DNA of 64,000 bases from Adiantum capillus-veneris (lineage: Eukaryota; Streptophyta; Polypodiopsida; Polypodiales; Pteridaceae): assembly GCA_014529385.2 (NCBI GenBank), contig CM043953.1, positions 114,605,549 through 114,669,548 on the forward strand, in the 5' to 3' direction. The position numbers and the translations under genes were made by a program. The notes under the pieces are model-generated. The model searched no databases. It saw only the letters and a list, made by a program, of their open reading frames with translations, and was not told the DNA's origin. Shown in pieces: positions 24,552 to 37,411 of this stretch (positions within the stretch are counted from its first letter, which is position 1; each line of letters starts with the position of its first letter).

Positions 24552-25610
24552 GAGCCCTTGGCTTGTTGCTGCATAAATTGCACTATTAAAGTGGATAATT
24601 TACTAAAATTTTCATTCAAAGATGCAAAATTCTTTTCCATCATAGACATGTGTGCTTGAAGTGCTCAAAATTCCTGAATATCAAGCAATTCGTAAGTGTC
24701 ATGTCCTTTTGAAGCTGCACGGATACCCTCCGTGAGAGTATTCGACTATGAGCCATCATTGGGAAGATCGGGCATATGGTGCTCGAAATCAAAAGACATA
24801 TTGATGTCGAAATCCATAGTGGCTAAGTGAAGCTATAGTAAGAGAAAGAAGAGTACCTTTAATCAATATGCTTGTAGCCGTAGTATGCACCACAAATGCC
24901 AATAATTAGCCATGCTAATTACGTCTTCAAGTCATAAACAATTGTAGAAAAAAAAACCGTAACGTATTTGATCCGCAAGCCAAGTCGCACAAATGCATTG
25001 TTTTAATGGTTGTAGTACACTTTTGTATCGGTGATTCAAGAGGTTGGCGTACATTCTTCTTGTTATCGATTATATCAAAAATCCAGAATTAGGCGTCATC
25101 GAATAGATTCAAATTGACTCAAGATTACTGTAGTTTATGAATATTTACACGAATATGGTGCCCTCAATCCATAGATGTTGATCGATGGTGCTCTATATAC
25201 GTGGCTTCGATGGCCCAAGGTAAGCAAAAGGAGATGGTGAGAAGGGGTTTTCTCCCATGGGCACTTGCACTTATCGCTTTTAATTGCCCTAAGGCCCTTG
25301 GCCTTGGGTGTTCCAATGAGAAAAGAGGAAAGTTGACTGGCTATGGCAACGCGTCCATTTGCTGCATGGAGAGCGAAAGAGATGGCGCTTGTTGTGACAA
25401 GGATTACCCAACTCATCAAGGCGATCTCAATGAGGTCCTATCCATGCTCTCTTGAGCAGATCGATGTCAACTCTTCCCCCCTCGTTAGGGTTGATGCCCA
25501 CAACCCTCTGCGGCTCTTTCCTCCTTGTCCTCTCCACGGCCCTTTTGCATGTACATGCACACAAGCCTCAATTAGATTTAGAAGACCACACCTCCTTTTT
25601 GCCCAAAATA
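24552..25610. other. Unassigned non-coding region
   Basis: Moderately AT-rich. An open frame at 25201-25455 (plus) shows no known motif. The right end abuts a primer-site-like sequence, so part may be the leader of a broken minus-strand LTR element. Confidence 0.3.
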
Positions 25611-25631
25611 GGTTGGCTCTGATACTAGTGT
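25611..25631 (-). mobile_element. Orphan primer site and LTR edge
   Basis: On the minus strand AGTATCAGAGCCAACC resembles the tRNA-iMet primer site (usual form TGGTATCAGAGCC). It directly follows a TG/CA-type LTR edge at about 25629. No coding region or partner LTR is recognisable in the window. Remnant of a broken element. Confidence 0.45.
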
Positions 25632-25744
25632 GATGCCATGGGAACTACCTGAAAGAAGCCTCCTCCCTACCTCCTTATTTGTAGCCTCTTGGCGTAAGAT
25701 TCTCTTCCCACTGGCAGTTGGCCCTTGACCCAGGGTTGCCCTTG

Positions 25745-26150
25745 GCATGACATGACTCATGTACACTCATGCATGTGCACACTCATATACAAGCACAAAA
25801 ATACACTCAAATCATTGCACAAACACTCTCTTCAAACATCATGATATACATCATGCAGCAAGTTAAACACCAACTTGACAATGATACACACCTGAGTCAT
25901 TCGCAACAAGCCAATTTCAAGGGTGTACAATCCAAAAAAATCCAATTCAACTTTGTCCATATAAATCTCCCTCTTTTCTGCCTCACTCATGTACACTCAT
26001 ACACATGCACAAAAATACACCCAAATCATTGCACACACACACTCTTTTCAAACATCATGATATACATAGAGCAACAAGTTTAACCACCAACCAAACAATG
26101 ATACATACACCCAAATCATTTGCAACAAGTCAATTTTAAGGGTTTACAAC
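25745..26150. repeat. Tandem duplication, unit about 230 bp
   Basis: 25755-25965 and 25981-26150 share the same order of phrases (catgtacactcat, aatcattgcaca, aaacatcatgatatacat, gcaacaag), with perhaps 80-85% identity. Both are non-coding and rich in CA. Confidence 0.75.
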
Positions 26151-27151
26151 CCAATCCTACTGTGTCTTGATAAATCAATGGCCATGCCTGCATTGTTCGG
26201 CTTGCCCACACTAATTGCATTGTCCACAATTTTCCCTTGGCATGGTAAATGTGTGAATGCAAGAAGGTTGAAATAGAATCTTGTGAAAAAAAACACAGAG
26301 AAACTTGCACATGAATGAAACTAAAGAATTTTTTGCTATCTATAAAGAACCCTAAGTGACTTTACTTTCACGAACATTCACATTGTGTCCTCCTTTTGCT
26401 TTTCAAATAGAATAAAATATTCAAGAAAGACTCGCTTGAAGATTAAACATCTTTGGTTAACTTAGCTTGAAACCAAGGATAATTTAACATCACGAATGTA
26501 CTAACCTCACTAATTAAAAAATAGAGAGTGATCCTTAGCAAAAATTAAAATGTAGTGAGAAGAACACGGACCAAGTCTGAATGTGCCATTACATAGAGAA
26601 TAAGTACATATGAAATAATCAATACATTATGGGTTTCAGATTCTTGGAAAGTTGTGCTTTTGGGGCGCGTGCAGATGGGGGCCTCATGGGTAGTGAGGGA
26701 AATAGTGGTCTATAGAATAGTTGATCGTGGCTTGGCGAACCTGGTACCATAGGTGGTGGTCTGCTCGAGGGTGGAACAGATGACACCGTGGACTCCTGGT
26801 GACATGGTAAAGGCAATAGAGTTGGTTGTGACTGTGCTAAAGGTGAACCTCACCCAAATGAAGAGTTGATCCTAGACCACTAGGAAGCTAATGATGTGGT
26901 TGAACACGTGTCAAAAACAATTTGCAATCTTGCTCAATGCTGATGCAATGTTGTTGTAGATGCACACTTCATCGCCAAGCCGTCGCATCCAACAAGACAG
27001 TCCAAAACTACATCGCCAACCTTTGTGAATGTATCCAACAACCACCTGTAGAATAATGCGTATGTTAGTGGACAATGCAATGATAACTATAACTATATAA
27101 AGGGAGCTCAACAACTCCTCACCTTACTAAGCAAAAGAACTCACTCTTCTC
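26151..27151. other. Non-coding spacer
   Basis: AT-rich, with no convincing frame or RNA gene on either strand. Confidence 0.35.
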
Positions 27152-28113
27152 ACGATTTCAAGGGAGGGGTTATCATCATAATGTAATTCTAATGTATTTT
27201 AGGTTTTATCATGGCTATTCTCTCTCTAAATCGATTGTACTAGAAATAGAAAGCACAAGTTGAAGGACAATGAGGCATGTAAGGAAGCGTCTTCATGGCT
27301 AAAGAAGTGTCATGAGATTTAATGCCACTTTATAAGTGCATGAAAAACTTTCCTAAGATCTCATAAGAATTTTACACAACTCAAAAGAGTTCCCAATCGA
27401 TCCAAAACGACAAAATATGATTTATGGTGGGTGGGAACAAGAGGCAAAGTGGGTACAAGGACATGTACGTGGGCATGAGGGCATAGAACATTCATTTGCC
27501 TCTTCAAAAATCTAAAAAGAAGCTAAATTGCCATGTTCATACTCCCATAGTTTGAACTTTTCTATCTCCTCTTAGAGATTTAAAGTTACTATTTTTGAAA
27601 AGGAGAAAAAAGTAGTCTTCACTAAATCAGTCATACACAGTTACATTTATAAAAGTTTTTATCAAAATTTGGCTCTTTTCAGGCTCTATAACTTTATAGA
27701 AGAGGTCAAAAGCTAGCTAGGAGATTATAGAGGTCATATGATAAGATTAACAGTGACCATAAAAAATTTCATGAATATTTACTAGTTGTATATACTACTA
27801 CGCTATAGAAGAGGTCAAACGCTAGTTAGGGGATTACAGAGTTCATATGATAAGATTAACAGAGACCATAAAAAATTTCAAGAATATTTACTACTTGTAA
27901 TACTACTATGCTATGGAGATTTTTCTTGTTAAGCTCATAACAAAAGCCCTATGGATTCTACTCCTTCTCTTTGCAATGTACTTGTATTGATGAAGAGGAG
28001 AACAAAATATGACGATAAATGAAGTCGCTAAGTTACTTGAGTCAGAGAGATCTTAGCTCCCACAATCCTATGTATAATCAAACTTCTCTTTGTTGTAAAG
28101 GTAATGACGAGAA
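27152..28113 (+). repeat. 960-bp direct repeat, copy 1
   Basis: Matches 36450-37411 with about eight differences by eye, so over 99% identical. It carries an internal tandem duplication of about 109 bp (about 27690-27910). It begins acgatttcaag and ends gacgagaa. These are not TG...CA termini and I see no primer site beside it, so an LTR is not proven. Confidence 0.92.
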
Positions 28114-31100
28114 AGGGTGCTCTAATGTCATCTAGTGTCCATGGCGCCTCTTCTAAGGGCTCTCAGATCATGTCGTTGTCAAATTCAAATCGTCACTATT
28201 GGTTGCCACTCCTTCAACCTGACAATCATATAATGGAACAATTGGAAGCCCTTCAATTTTACGTGTAAACATGGCTAGAAACAAGGTCTCAACGTGCTAC
28301 ATGGTTAATGTTTAAAACAAAAACACATCAATATCTATCATGAAACTTGTAGAGTAATGGCTAAGAACTTACTAAATCCATGAAATCCTCTATAACAACA
28401 TATGTGTGTGAAAACATCCGAAGGAAGATGGTATGAAGATGGAAAAAATTGCACAAGCGAGTCTCCTTGGTGACAAGTCCCTAGTGGTCTACTTGGCACA
28501 CCACTACAACTGCACCATCTGATAATAAGTACTCTGCAGCTAGGGTGAACACACTGGTGGCGAGCTTGTTAGAGAATTCCATCGGGGAATGCCACCGATG
28601 CTAGCGTCAAGTTTGCAATGTGTCAGTAGATTTGCCCACACAAGTCACATCTCTCCAAGCTGCTAATCAAGATCCATTTTTCCAGTGTGAGAGAGAGATC
28701 CCACCAAATGATGGATCACTAGGAGGCTGCTTCAATGCATAAGACCATGCATCAAAAGATTGATGACTGCTCAACAACTTCAGAATAGGAATTAGATACC
28801 AAAGGGTCATAAACTCACTCAAGATTGAATTTTGGATCCATGAGATGGTCTATATTAGCAAGTACTACAAGATGTATGGAAACCATTGCAATACTCTCAA
28901 TTTCTGTCATTTTTGCATCTGAGTGAGCCAAAACTGCCTCACATCCAAAATGTGATCAATCGTTGGGAACCATTTTAATTTAAACAAAATGCATTGGCAT
29001 ATAGTTGCATTTTTTACCTAGTGGAAAGGAAGCAAGTGGTTCAGAAGACCTCATTGAAAGTAAATGGTTGCCCTTGCTTTGCCCAATAGCAATGGATATG
29101 GTATGCATCAAACCCCAAGTCTCAAACCACGAGATGGACTCGACCTCCATGATTCCAAGTGTCGCTCGAAGTCACCCTGCTTATAATCTGACCCACCACC
29201 TTGCTGCTCTGTTGAAAACTCCTCAGATTCTTTGATGACAAGTCATCCTCTCTTCTTACCACATGTGGGTACCAGCTACAATTTTTGGGCTTGGATGTCC
29301 CTTGGCCATGCTAAAAAAAAATGGCATTGGCGGGAGGCTGATTGATGGTGACACTTCCACTATTGCCCTTCCCCCTAACCTTCCTGTGTAATGCCGCAAG
29401 TCCAAAAAAAATAGTGAGGGCACTATACCAAACCAAATACCATGTTAGTTGCACAAGAAAAAGATAACTTACAATTTTATTCTTCAGCTTTGTTTTTGGG
29501 AAACTCGCCATCCACATAGTCCAAGAACCATGGATAGTCTCTCTATGTATCCTTACCATGGAGTTTATCTATCCAATCTTCGGGATAGATCCCACTCTCC
29601 TCTCTCTTGGACTCCACCAATGTGTTACTAGGATGATCAGGGTATGGACTATGTAAACATTTCTTGAGGATGCCCAACCACCATCTACAAATTACAATCA
29701 CGACTTCATGAATCAAAACACACAATATGAAGCATGCATCCTAATAAAACTCTATAGTTGAATATCTTTATAGTAGGTTTCATGCAGTACATGCAAAGTA
29801 TGGTTGCTCCTTTGCCTTGTGTGTGGCTATGGTCCTGTAGTATAATGTTACTATGCTCACCTTTCCAACTGCCATCAGTAAATGTGCATTCTCAGTCACT
29901 GTGAGAATCGCTTCTCTTGAGTCAGAATAGATGCCTCCATCATCAAAACATCACCCTTGGCCAATATGTCAACCAAATGATATTTCTTGCAATGTTTTAT
30001 TGGATACCATCTTAGACAATTAACAAAAACAAATAGTGCATTCAAAAGTGAATAATACTTACTCCACATGACTAATGCATACACGTGCAACCTTGAACAC
30101 TCTGAAGGGGATCATTTTGCAACCTTTCTCTCTCCAAACCACAAATAAAATACATTTTTTGAAGAATTTTGCGCCATTTTTGGGATTGGCGATGACCGCT
30201 TTCTCCAATCCCTTCCGCACAAAGAAGTTCTTGATCTCCTTTACCACCAAATCATAGCTTGCCTAGTAATCATCTTCATTCAAAAGGTACTCTCTACTAC
30301 CCTTGGCCGGCAAATTCTGCGTTTGAGGCTAATACATTGCATCAAACTCCTCCTATAAAGCACATCGCAAAGACAAAATGATTTTTAAGCAAAACAACAT
30401 GTACTCACCTAATGCATGTGTATGGTAAATTTACACTTACCTTCCACAGTAGTTGTGCTAGCAAAGACATCGGTAGTATAAGCCATTTCGATTGTTTCAT
30501 TGCCGTACCACAAAGTGCCCTCTCAGCTTTCGCCCTATCCTCTTCATTGAACTTGTCCAACAAGGACTATGGTTGGCAAGTGCTAATTTTTGTATCATGA
30601 AGATATCGTGGATAGTGGTGTGAGGCACATGGACTCGTGTCACCCTTTTTTTAATGTGAATTTTTACTAACAATACAAAATTCAAGTCACCAAAAGTAAT
30701 GTGAAGGACCTTACTTGTTGATCATGCCAAGCACTAACATAAATTTTGCCATCTCCTAAAGGTCAAACTTCACAATTCTGTAAACCTTCAAGGTCAAGAA
30801 TTCATTAACCGCTCATGCACTGCCCAATTTTTCCACATCTAGAGCCAATGAGTATCGTCTCACAAGATGAAATTTTTTTCGTCCATGTGAAAGAGCTTGG
30901 GAATGGCTCTAATTTAGTCATCAAACATAGCCGACATCCCTAACTCTCTCCCACAAGTGCCACATCTATCAAATAATATGAGATCTTGCTCGAGAAAAGC
31001 TTCAGACACAATGAAACGATCCATCATGGATTGGGAACCTCTTTTGGCTATAGAGGTCGTGAGTACTAACACACGATCATTGTTTGTTCTAATGGCCGGA

Positions 31101-33250
31101 TTGACCAAACATCGAATATGGATTCGAGGCAATAGGTGATTATATGGCACAACATGTGCACCAATCCACCCTGAAGAAATGTGGCTATCAACCACAAATC
31201 CAAAGAGATCAACAAGAGAATCGTTATTGATGTTTTGTTCTTCTATGGATGTCAGTGTGATTGCACCCTTTTGATGGGGGTACGTGTATATCCGTCAACA
31301 CAGATGCTCCAACTGCGGATGTCGTTGCAAGAGAAGAAGTCTTTATGGGGAGCAAGCATTGGAAAACTCTGCCGAGGTAAGGAAAAGGAATAGTATTTTG
31401 TCTTTTTTTATCTCAGTGTGACAAATCCAAACACATCAACGGAGCTTCTTTCAAAGCTGGTGGAAACCAAATCAGTGATGAAAATTCCAAAGATGTGCAA
31501 TGGTAACATGGCGTTTGAGTTTCCATCGACCTTAGGGAAGGTTCATCCAATGGATGCTATGGAACATAAGTATGATCCACACCACTGGAGCAAACCGCAA
31601 ACCTCAAACATTGCATTTCCTAGAGTGTGTCGCAAAATCCATTGTGTAGGTGCCCTTAAGCGTCTCAATGAAAGTTTCCCAAAATTGGCTACCTTTAGGA
31701 AGTCGAACACAACGCATGTCATGGACATAGAGTCAAGATTACTTGTCACTATCGTGGACATCCACCCATTTGTTTGCGTACCTATGATTGCTTCATATAT
31801 TATGTCATGCCGAGGGATGAAAGCATGAGCAGATTGTTGATACATTAAGGGAATCACCAAAATGACATGAGGGATGGTACATCCAAAAGACTCACTGAAA
31901 ACCAAAGAAATGGTTGTATGAGTCCTCAGTGTAGACATGCATGCGAGTGTACGAAAGGTACAAATGTGTGTGGAAAAGGAAATTGTGACGACTTTGATGC
32001 AAGAAGGGGACTCTTGCCATGTACTTGGCGAGCAAGAATTTCTAAAATTTTCTAAAGCAATGGGCCCCTTAGTGGAGGAAAAATGGTGAGGATGATTACT
32101 TGTTGCTCCTATTTGTGCATATTATTTTAAAGTAACTAAATTCTACAGTACAGGTTTTGTAGGTCCGTAGCAGCAATAAAAATTGGGCCAACAAAAGAAA
32201 ATTGGTGTAGGTTTCCTATTGCAACTAAAAAGGGATTTGCACATATGTTTTTTTTCCACAGAAGTAGATTTCATGGGCAAGGAGCGGAACGGGAGCAAAT
32301 GTCTACGATTGGCCCTGCCTATGGATTGGATTTATTCAATCAGATACGGAGACAACTAAATCGTTCAACAAAAGTGAGGGCCATCGATTATGATTGATGT
32401 TGAGGATGAATCCACACATAGACCAGAGTACGATGCAAAAACTCGTGACCGTACATCACGTGAAAGGCATAGGAAGATCAATTTCAAGGGGGATTCACGG
32501 GTTGCAGATGGGAGTGATAATTTTAAAGACAATGCAAAGATTTGTGTTTTGGATTGAAAGGCCAATGAAAGTATGTGGGAAATTAGAAGAACTCCTCTAA
32601 GTAGCCGTGTAGCATGTAGTGGCACCCCTACTGGTGGAAAAAGATGTGGACAAAATATAGTGGTGTGTAGTAACGAGACTCCTACACCACCTTTTGAGGG
32701 GTATAGAAAACATCCAAATGGGCTTCTCATGCAATGGTTTTGGTTCTGTCCCAACTATGTTTTTCATTGTTATGTGGTGAATCATAACATAGATCCAAGG
32801 CCAGCTCCTCCACCAAGTGGTTCAGTACTAAGAAATGGCGTGAGTCAAATTTTGTACTTCCATTTTAGAGGAGGCAGTAAAGAAAATTGGTTTGGCTCTT
32901 GGTTTAAAAGGCTAAGGTGGATTGAAGAAAAATCCATTGTAGAAAATGTACATGAAGTCTTCAAGCCACACAGGAGACCGACATGTGGAGGTGTATGAGG
33001 TGCACATCAAGGATGAGCCCTACTGCACATGATCTGATTTCACCGACAAGGAGATCAATATGTTATTTTATTTTTGGCTTGCAAGCACTTGTACTTGATT
33101 TTCTTGAGAGTGCTTGGATCGAGCTAAAGAAAAAACATGTTCATACATCAGCATGTGCTAGGCCAGGTAGATACACCACGATTCCTGTAATCCCTCCCAC
33201 TTCAGACCGACACCAAGATAGGAATCCTCCTACTCTTTGATACCAACTCA
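28114..33250. other. Unrecognised sequence between the direct repeats, left part
   Basis: Many short frames on both strands (for example 30914-31195 minus, 31418-31828 plus, 32573-33240 plus with partial openness), but no domain I can name. If the flanking repeats are LTRs, this would be the interior of a non-autonomous element. Otherwise it is a mix of older repeats. A weak tRNA-iMet primer-like sequence lies at about 33235-33250 (minus). Confidence 0.3.
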
Positions 33251-35440
33251 AGGGAGTGATAAGATTCACTTTTTCTCATATGGATCCCTTAATCCTGAAA
33301 TATTTTTTCTTACTGATGCAAACTTTCTAATCAAAGTCATCAGACTAAATTTAAACTCAACCTTCCATGGTCAACTGGTGGGAGTTTTCTAATTCACCCT
33401 TGGTTCAAGGTCACTGACGCTTTTTTCTCGGTTATGATCGAGCACAACTATTAGTGTGTTCCCCTAAGATGAGTGTATTTAGTAACTACACAAAGCCCTC
33501 CTTTCCAAGTTTGATCCCCACTCATAGATTGAAATTCCTTTCCCCGTTCTTGAATTGACTTAATGTACAACATAAAATTGGGCTCAACTTTCTGGCCAAT
33601 AAATGAACCCTCTGAAATCCACCCTCCCACCGAACCATTTGATGAATGCACCTTTTTAAGATTGTACTATGATACTAGCAAAAAAATATTCCAAACATGT
33701 CAAACCAAGAATACATTTCAAGCATTTGAAAGCAGCGTGTAAATTGTTGCATACCCTTGTAAGTGTGCATTTATTAAGTCATTTCCACCTTTTTGTTTTT
33801 TTTAATATTTTCATTCCTTTTTTCTTTAGTATTATTAAATTTATATAGTTTTCTTTCAAGCAATCACATATACTTCTCCAGGCATATCCCTATCCTCGTC
33901 CCAGGACTCTGGTATCGGGACTCCTTCGCCACGTGTGGAGGTGGCGCCTTTACACAATCGTGAGTAAACTTTGGTGCTTTGGTTTTAGCCCAAATTTACC
34001 CAAACTATCCTCAATTTTTTATTATTATTATTATTACTTTTTGGGCTAAAACCAAAGCATGAGAAATTAGCCTTTTTATCTCAAGAAAATTAGCATAAGG
34101 AAAAAGAGCGAGAAGATGAGAATAAGGTGAATAAGTAACTTGTTGGAAGAAGTTTTGAAAAGGAAGAAAAGTTGTCAAAATAAGTAAAAGTAAATTATCT
34201 ATAAAGAAGATAAGCTATCAAGATGAGTGAAGGCTCTTATCAACTAACCATAAAAAGAGGGCTTCTTATTCATTCAACACTTCTCTCCTTCATTTTTCAA
34301 GGTGCAAACTTGAGAGTAAATTGTAGAAAGACCTTGGGAAAACCATAGCTAAGCCACTTTCACACACGTCCCTCTCAAGGAGAAGCCATGGCCAAAACCA
34401 TCATCAAGCTTGCTATAACTTGATCTTCTTCTTCTCATTATACTCTCCCTCTTTTCTCTCCTAACCCTTAAGCTTTCAATAGCTTGAATCTCCCTGTCTC
34501 ATTCCTTTATCTCATTCCAAGTAGCGCAATTGGTGGTCTTCAAGTGAAGGTAAAGAGGGAGAGACCTGACTACATCAACACACTTCTTCAATAATCCCCC
34601 AAAGCAAGGAGAAAACTCTATCATACATATGCCAAGGTAAGGTTTATTGTCATCTTCATACTATTGTACATTTTAAATAATTGGGTTATTTAAAATTCTA
34701 AGTTAATTCATGCTTAAACTCATGTTTTCATAAGCAAACTTTTCTCGTACTTATAAGAACAAATTATTAATATTTATTGTTAACTAATAACGTTACTAAC
34801 CATTAACTATGATGTTATTTCAAGTTTCGTTTTTTTCAAGTTCTTTAGAGTACCAGGCTAATATAGAAAGCACTCTCTTTATCCATAGGTGCGTGGAGAT
34901 CATACTTATCTAAATATTATGCATGATAAATGGTGACTGATATCTACACTTATCTCTAAACCCCCACAAAAATTTATGTTACCTAAGTTACTCTTTTTCT
35001 TTTACCTAAATTACTTAATAGAGACAAATGCCATAAATAAAAGGCAATTAAGTATTGAAAATTTTGGAAATAATCTTAATTTTCAAAAGAGGCATTGTAA
35101 TTTCTCCAAAACAATTTTTTTCATGAAAGGCTGACAACTTTTTCTTCAATTATGTATTCAAGTTAAATGAAAAAATAAATCTTTTTTCTTCCCTCTCTAT
35201 AAAGTATGCATGTAAGATTCTTTAGAGATATAATTAAGTTAATATCTAATTCTCTCAAGAGAAAGTTGAGTTTTGAAGGATAACTTTATCGTAATCAAAG
35301 GAGTCTCCCATTCCAAATAAGGTTTTCTCGTATTGGACCACTGGCGGAGATGTTTTGGATTATTTTGGTTTAAAAATCATTATGTCTCTCCACTTGTCAA
35401 CATTAATCTTGGTGTTAAATGATTTGGGTGTATACTTGTC
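33251..35440. other. Non-coding region with a hairpin and promoter-like stretch
   Basis: AT-rich. It contains a perfect 17-bp inverted repeat (33976-33992 with 34042-34058) around a short ATT repeat. A TATA-like phrase at about 34248 (ataaaaagagg) is followed by a pyrimidine-rich leader-like stretch (34270-34620), as seen in LTR or leader sequence. No frame is associated. Confidence 0.35.
33976..34058. repeat. Perfect 17-bp inverted repeat with ATT-repeat loop
   Basis: The arms gctttggttttagccca and its exact reverse complement are separated by 49 bases that include an (ATT)n run. It could fold as a hairpin in RNA or extrude as a cruciform. Confidence 0.85.
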
Positions 35441-35441
35441 C

Positions 35442-35442
<1 letters not shown>

Positions 35443-35514
<72 letters not shown>

Positions 35515-35698
35515 TTTAAAACAGGAAGCTTTGACAATGACAAAGGGAGAGAGAGACCTTTATTGGTCACAGGTTCACAATCTCTAATTGAGTTGTGTAA
35601 ATATTTGAAAGATTGTGTATGTGTTTAATGATTCGAGTGTGTTTTGGTCCTTGGTGCGTGTATACTTGCCAAGGAAAGAAATGTGTGTGTGTGTGTGA

Positions 35699-35762
<64 letters not shown>

Positions 35763-35825
35763 AAAAAGAGGGAGATTTGTAAACGATGGATGTTTGATCA
35801 AGATGTGTTCACCAAGGGAAAAATT

Positions 35826-35883
<58 letters not shown>

Positions 35884-36093
35884 GAGTGAGTCAGAAAGAA
35901 TTCGGGTGTAGCATTTATCTAGTTGGTGGTTGAACTTGTTGCTCAACATAAATTATGATGCTTGAAAGAGTGTGTGTGTGTGTGTACTAATTCGAATCTA
36001 TTTATGTGCTTGTATGAGTGTACATGAGAAAAGCAAAAAAAAAGGGAGATTTGTAAACGATGGATGTTTGATCGAGATGTGTTTGCCAAGAGA

Positions 36094-36140
<47 letters not shown>
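35443..36140. repeat. Compound TG/AG microsatellites in a decayed tandem array
   Basis: TG and AG tracts at 35443-35514 and 35682-35760, AG at 35827-35880, TG at about 35970-35984 and AG at 36099-36140. The intervening text repeats: 35772-35826 and 36046-36098 share a phrase of about 55 bases with a few changes. The locus is an array of units about 275 bp long, each with expanded dinucleotides. Confidence 0.85.
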
Positions 36141-36146
<6 letters not shown>

Positions 36147-36449
36147 TGAGAAGATAAAAAAAAGAGCGGATCCTCAACTATCAAGGGTTGAGAAAGAGAA
36201 AGTATCTTTTTGAAATCTGCTCGTCGGATTCCAAAAAAACGCTCGTAGAAAAATGCTCGTCGCAAAAAAATATTTTCTATTGAAGAGGATTCTCTATAGA
36301 TTGATTAATAAAAGGATCTTTTACAACTTGAGACTATCTTTAAGCACAAAGACAAAGTTTTGCAAAGTGAAAAGTAGTCTCTCTTTAATGTGCATCTCAA
36401 GCAAACACAAGCTACCTTCAACTTGATCCGTGCATAGTCCAGGACAACT
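36141..36449. other. Short non-coding stretch before the second direct repeat
   Basis: AT-rich with no frame. The last bases before 36450 do not form a polypurine tract, which argues against the following repeat being a standard 3' LTR. Confidence 0.4.
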
Positions 36450-37411
36450 ACGATTTCAAGGGAGGGGTTATCATCAAAATGTAATTCTAATGTATTTTAG
36501 GTTTTATCATGGCTATTCTCTCTCTAAATCGATTGTACTAGAAATAGAAAGCACAAGTTGAAGGACAATGAGGCATGTAAGGAAGTGTCTTCATGGCTAA
36601 AGAAGTGCCATGAGATTTAATGCCACTTTATAAGTGCATGAAAAACTTTCCTAAGATCTCATAAGAATTTTACACAACTCAAAAGAGTTCCCAATCGATC
36701 CAAAACGACAAAATATGATTTATGGTGGGTGGGAACAAGAGGCAAAGTGGGTACAAGGACATGTACGTGGGCATGAGGGCATAGAACGTTCATTTGCCTC
36801 TTCAAAAATCTAAAAAGAAGCTAAATTGCCATGTTCATACTCCCATAGTTTGAACTTTTCTATCTCCTCTTAGAGATTTAAAGTTACTATTTTTGAAAAG
36901 GAGAAAAAAGTAGTCTTCACTAAATCAGTCATACACAGTTACATTTATAAAAGTTTTTATCAAAATTTGGCTCTTTTCAGGCTCTATAACTTTATAGAAG
37001 AGGTCAAAAGCTAGCTAGGAGATTATAGAGGTCATATGATAAGATTAACAGTGACCATAAAAAATTTCATGAATATTTACTAGTTGTATATACTACTACG
37101 CTATAGAAGAGGTCAAAAGCTAGTTAGGGGATTACAGAGGTCATATGATAAGATTAACAGAGACCATAAAAAATTTCAAGAATATTTACTACTTGTAATA
37201 CTACTATGCTATGGAGATTTTTCTTGTTAAGCTCATAACAAAAGCCCTATGGATTCTACTCCTTCTCTTTGCAATGTACTTGTATTGATGAAGAGGAGAA
37301 CAAAATATGATGATAAATGAAGTCGCTAAGTTACTTGAGTCAGAGAGATCTTAGCTCCCACAATCCTATGTATAATCAAACTTCTCTTTGTTGTAAAGGT
37401 AACGACGAGAA
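36450..37411 (+). repeat. 960-bp direct repeat, copy 2
   Basis: Partner of 27152-28113, over 99% identical. The base runs ttctc before copy 1 and ttctg after copy 2 are similar, which would weakly fit a 5-bp target duplication of one 10.3 kb element. Confidence 0.92.

Noticed and set aside
25201-25455. 84-codon plus-strand frame with several cysteines
   Set aside because: No spacing typical of a zinc finger or secreted peptide and no signal sequence.
28114-33250. Possible transposase or host gene in the interior between the direct repeats
   Set aside because: Several frames of 80-140 codons on both strands, but no recognisable domain, ordered exons or consistent strand.
33235-33260. tRNA-iMet-like primer site on the minus strand
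   Set aside because: Only part of the site matches and no LTR edge or partner was found, so it is mentioned only in the region note.
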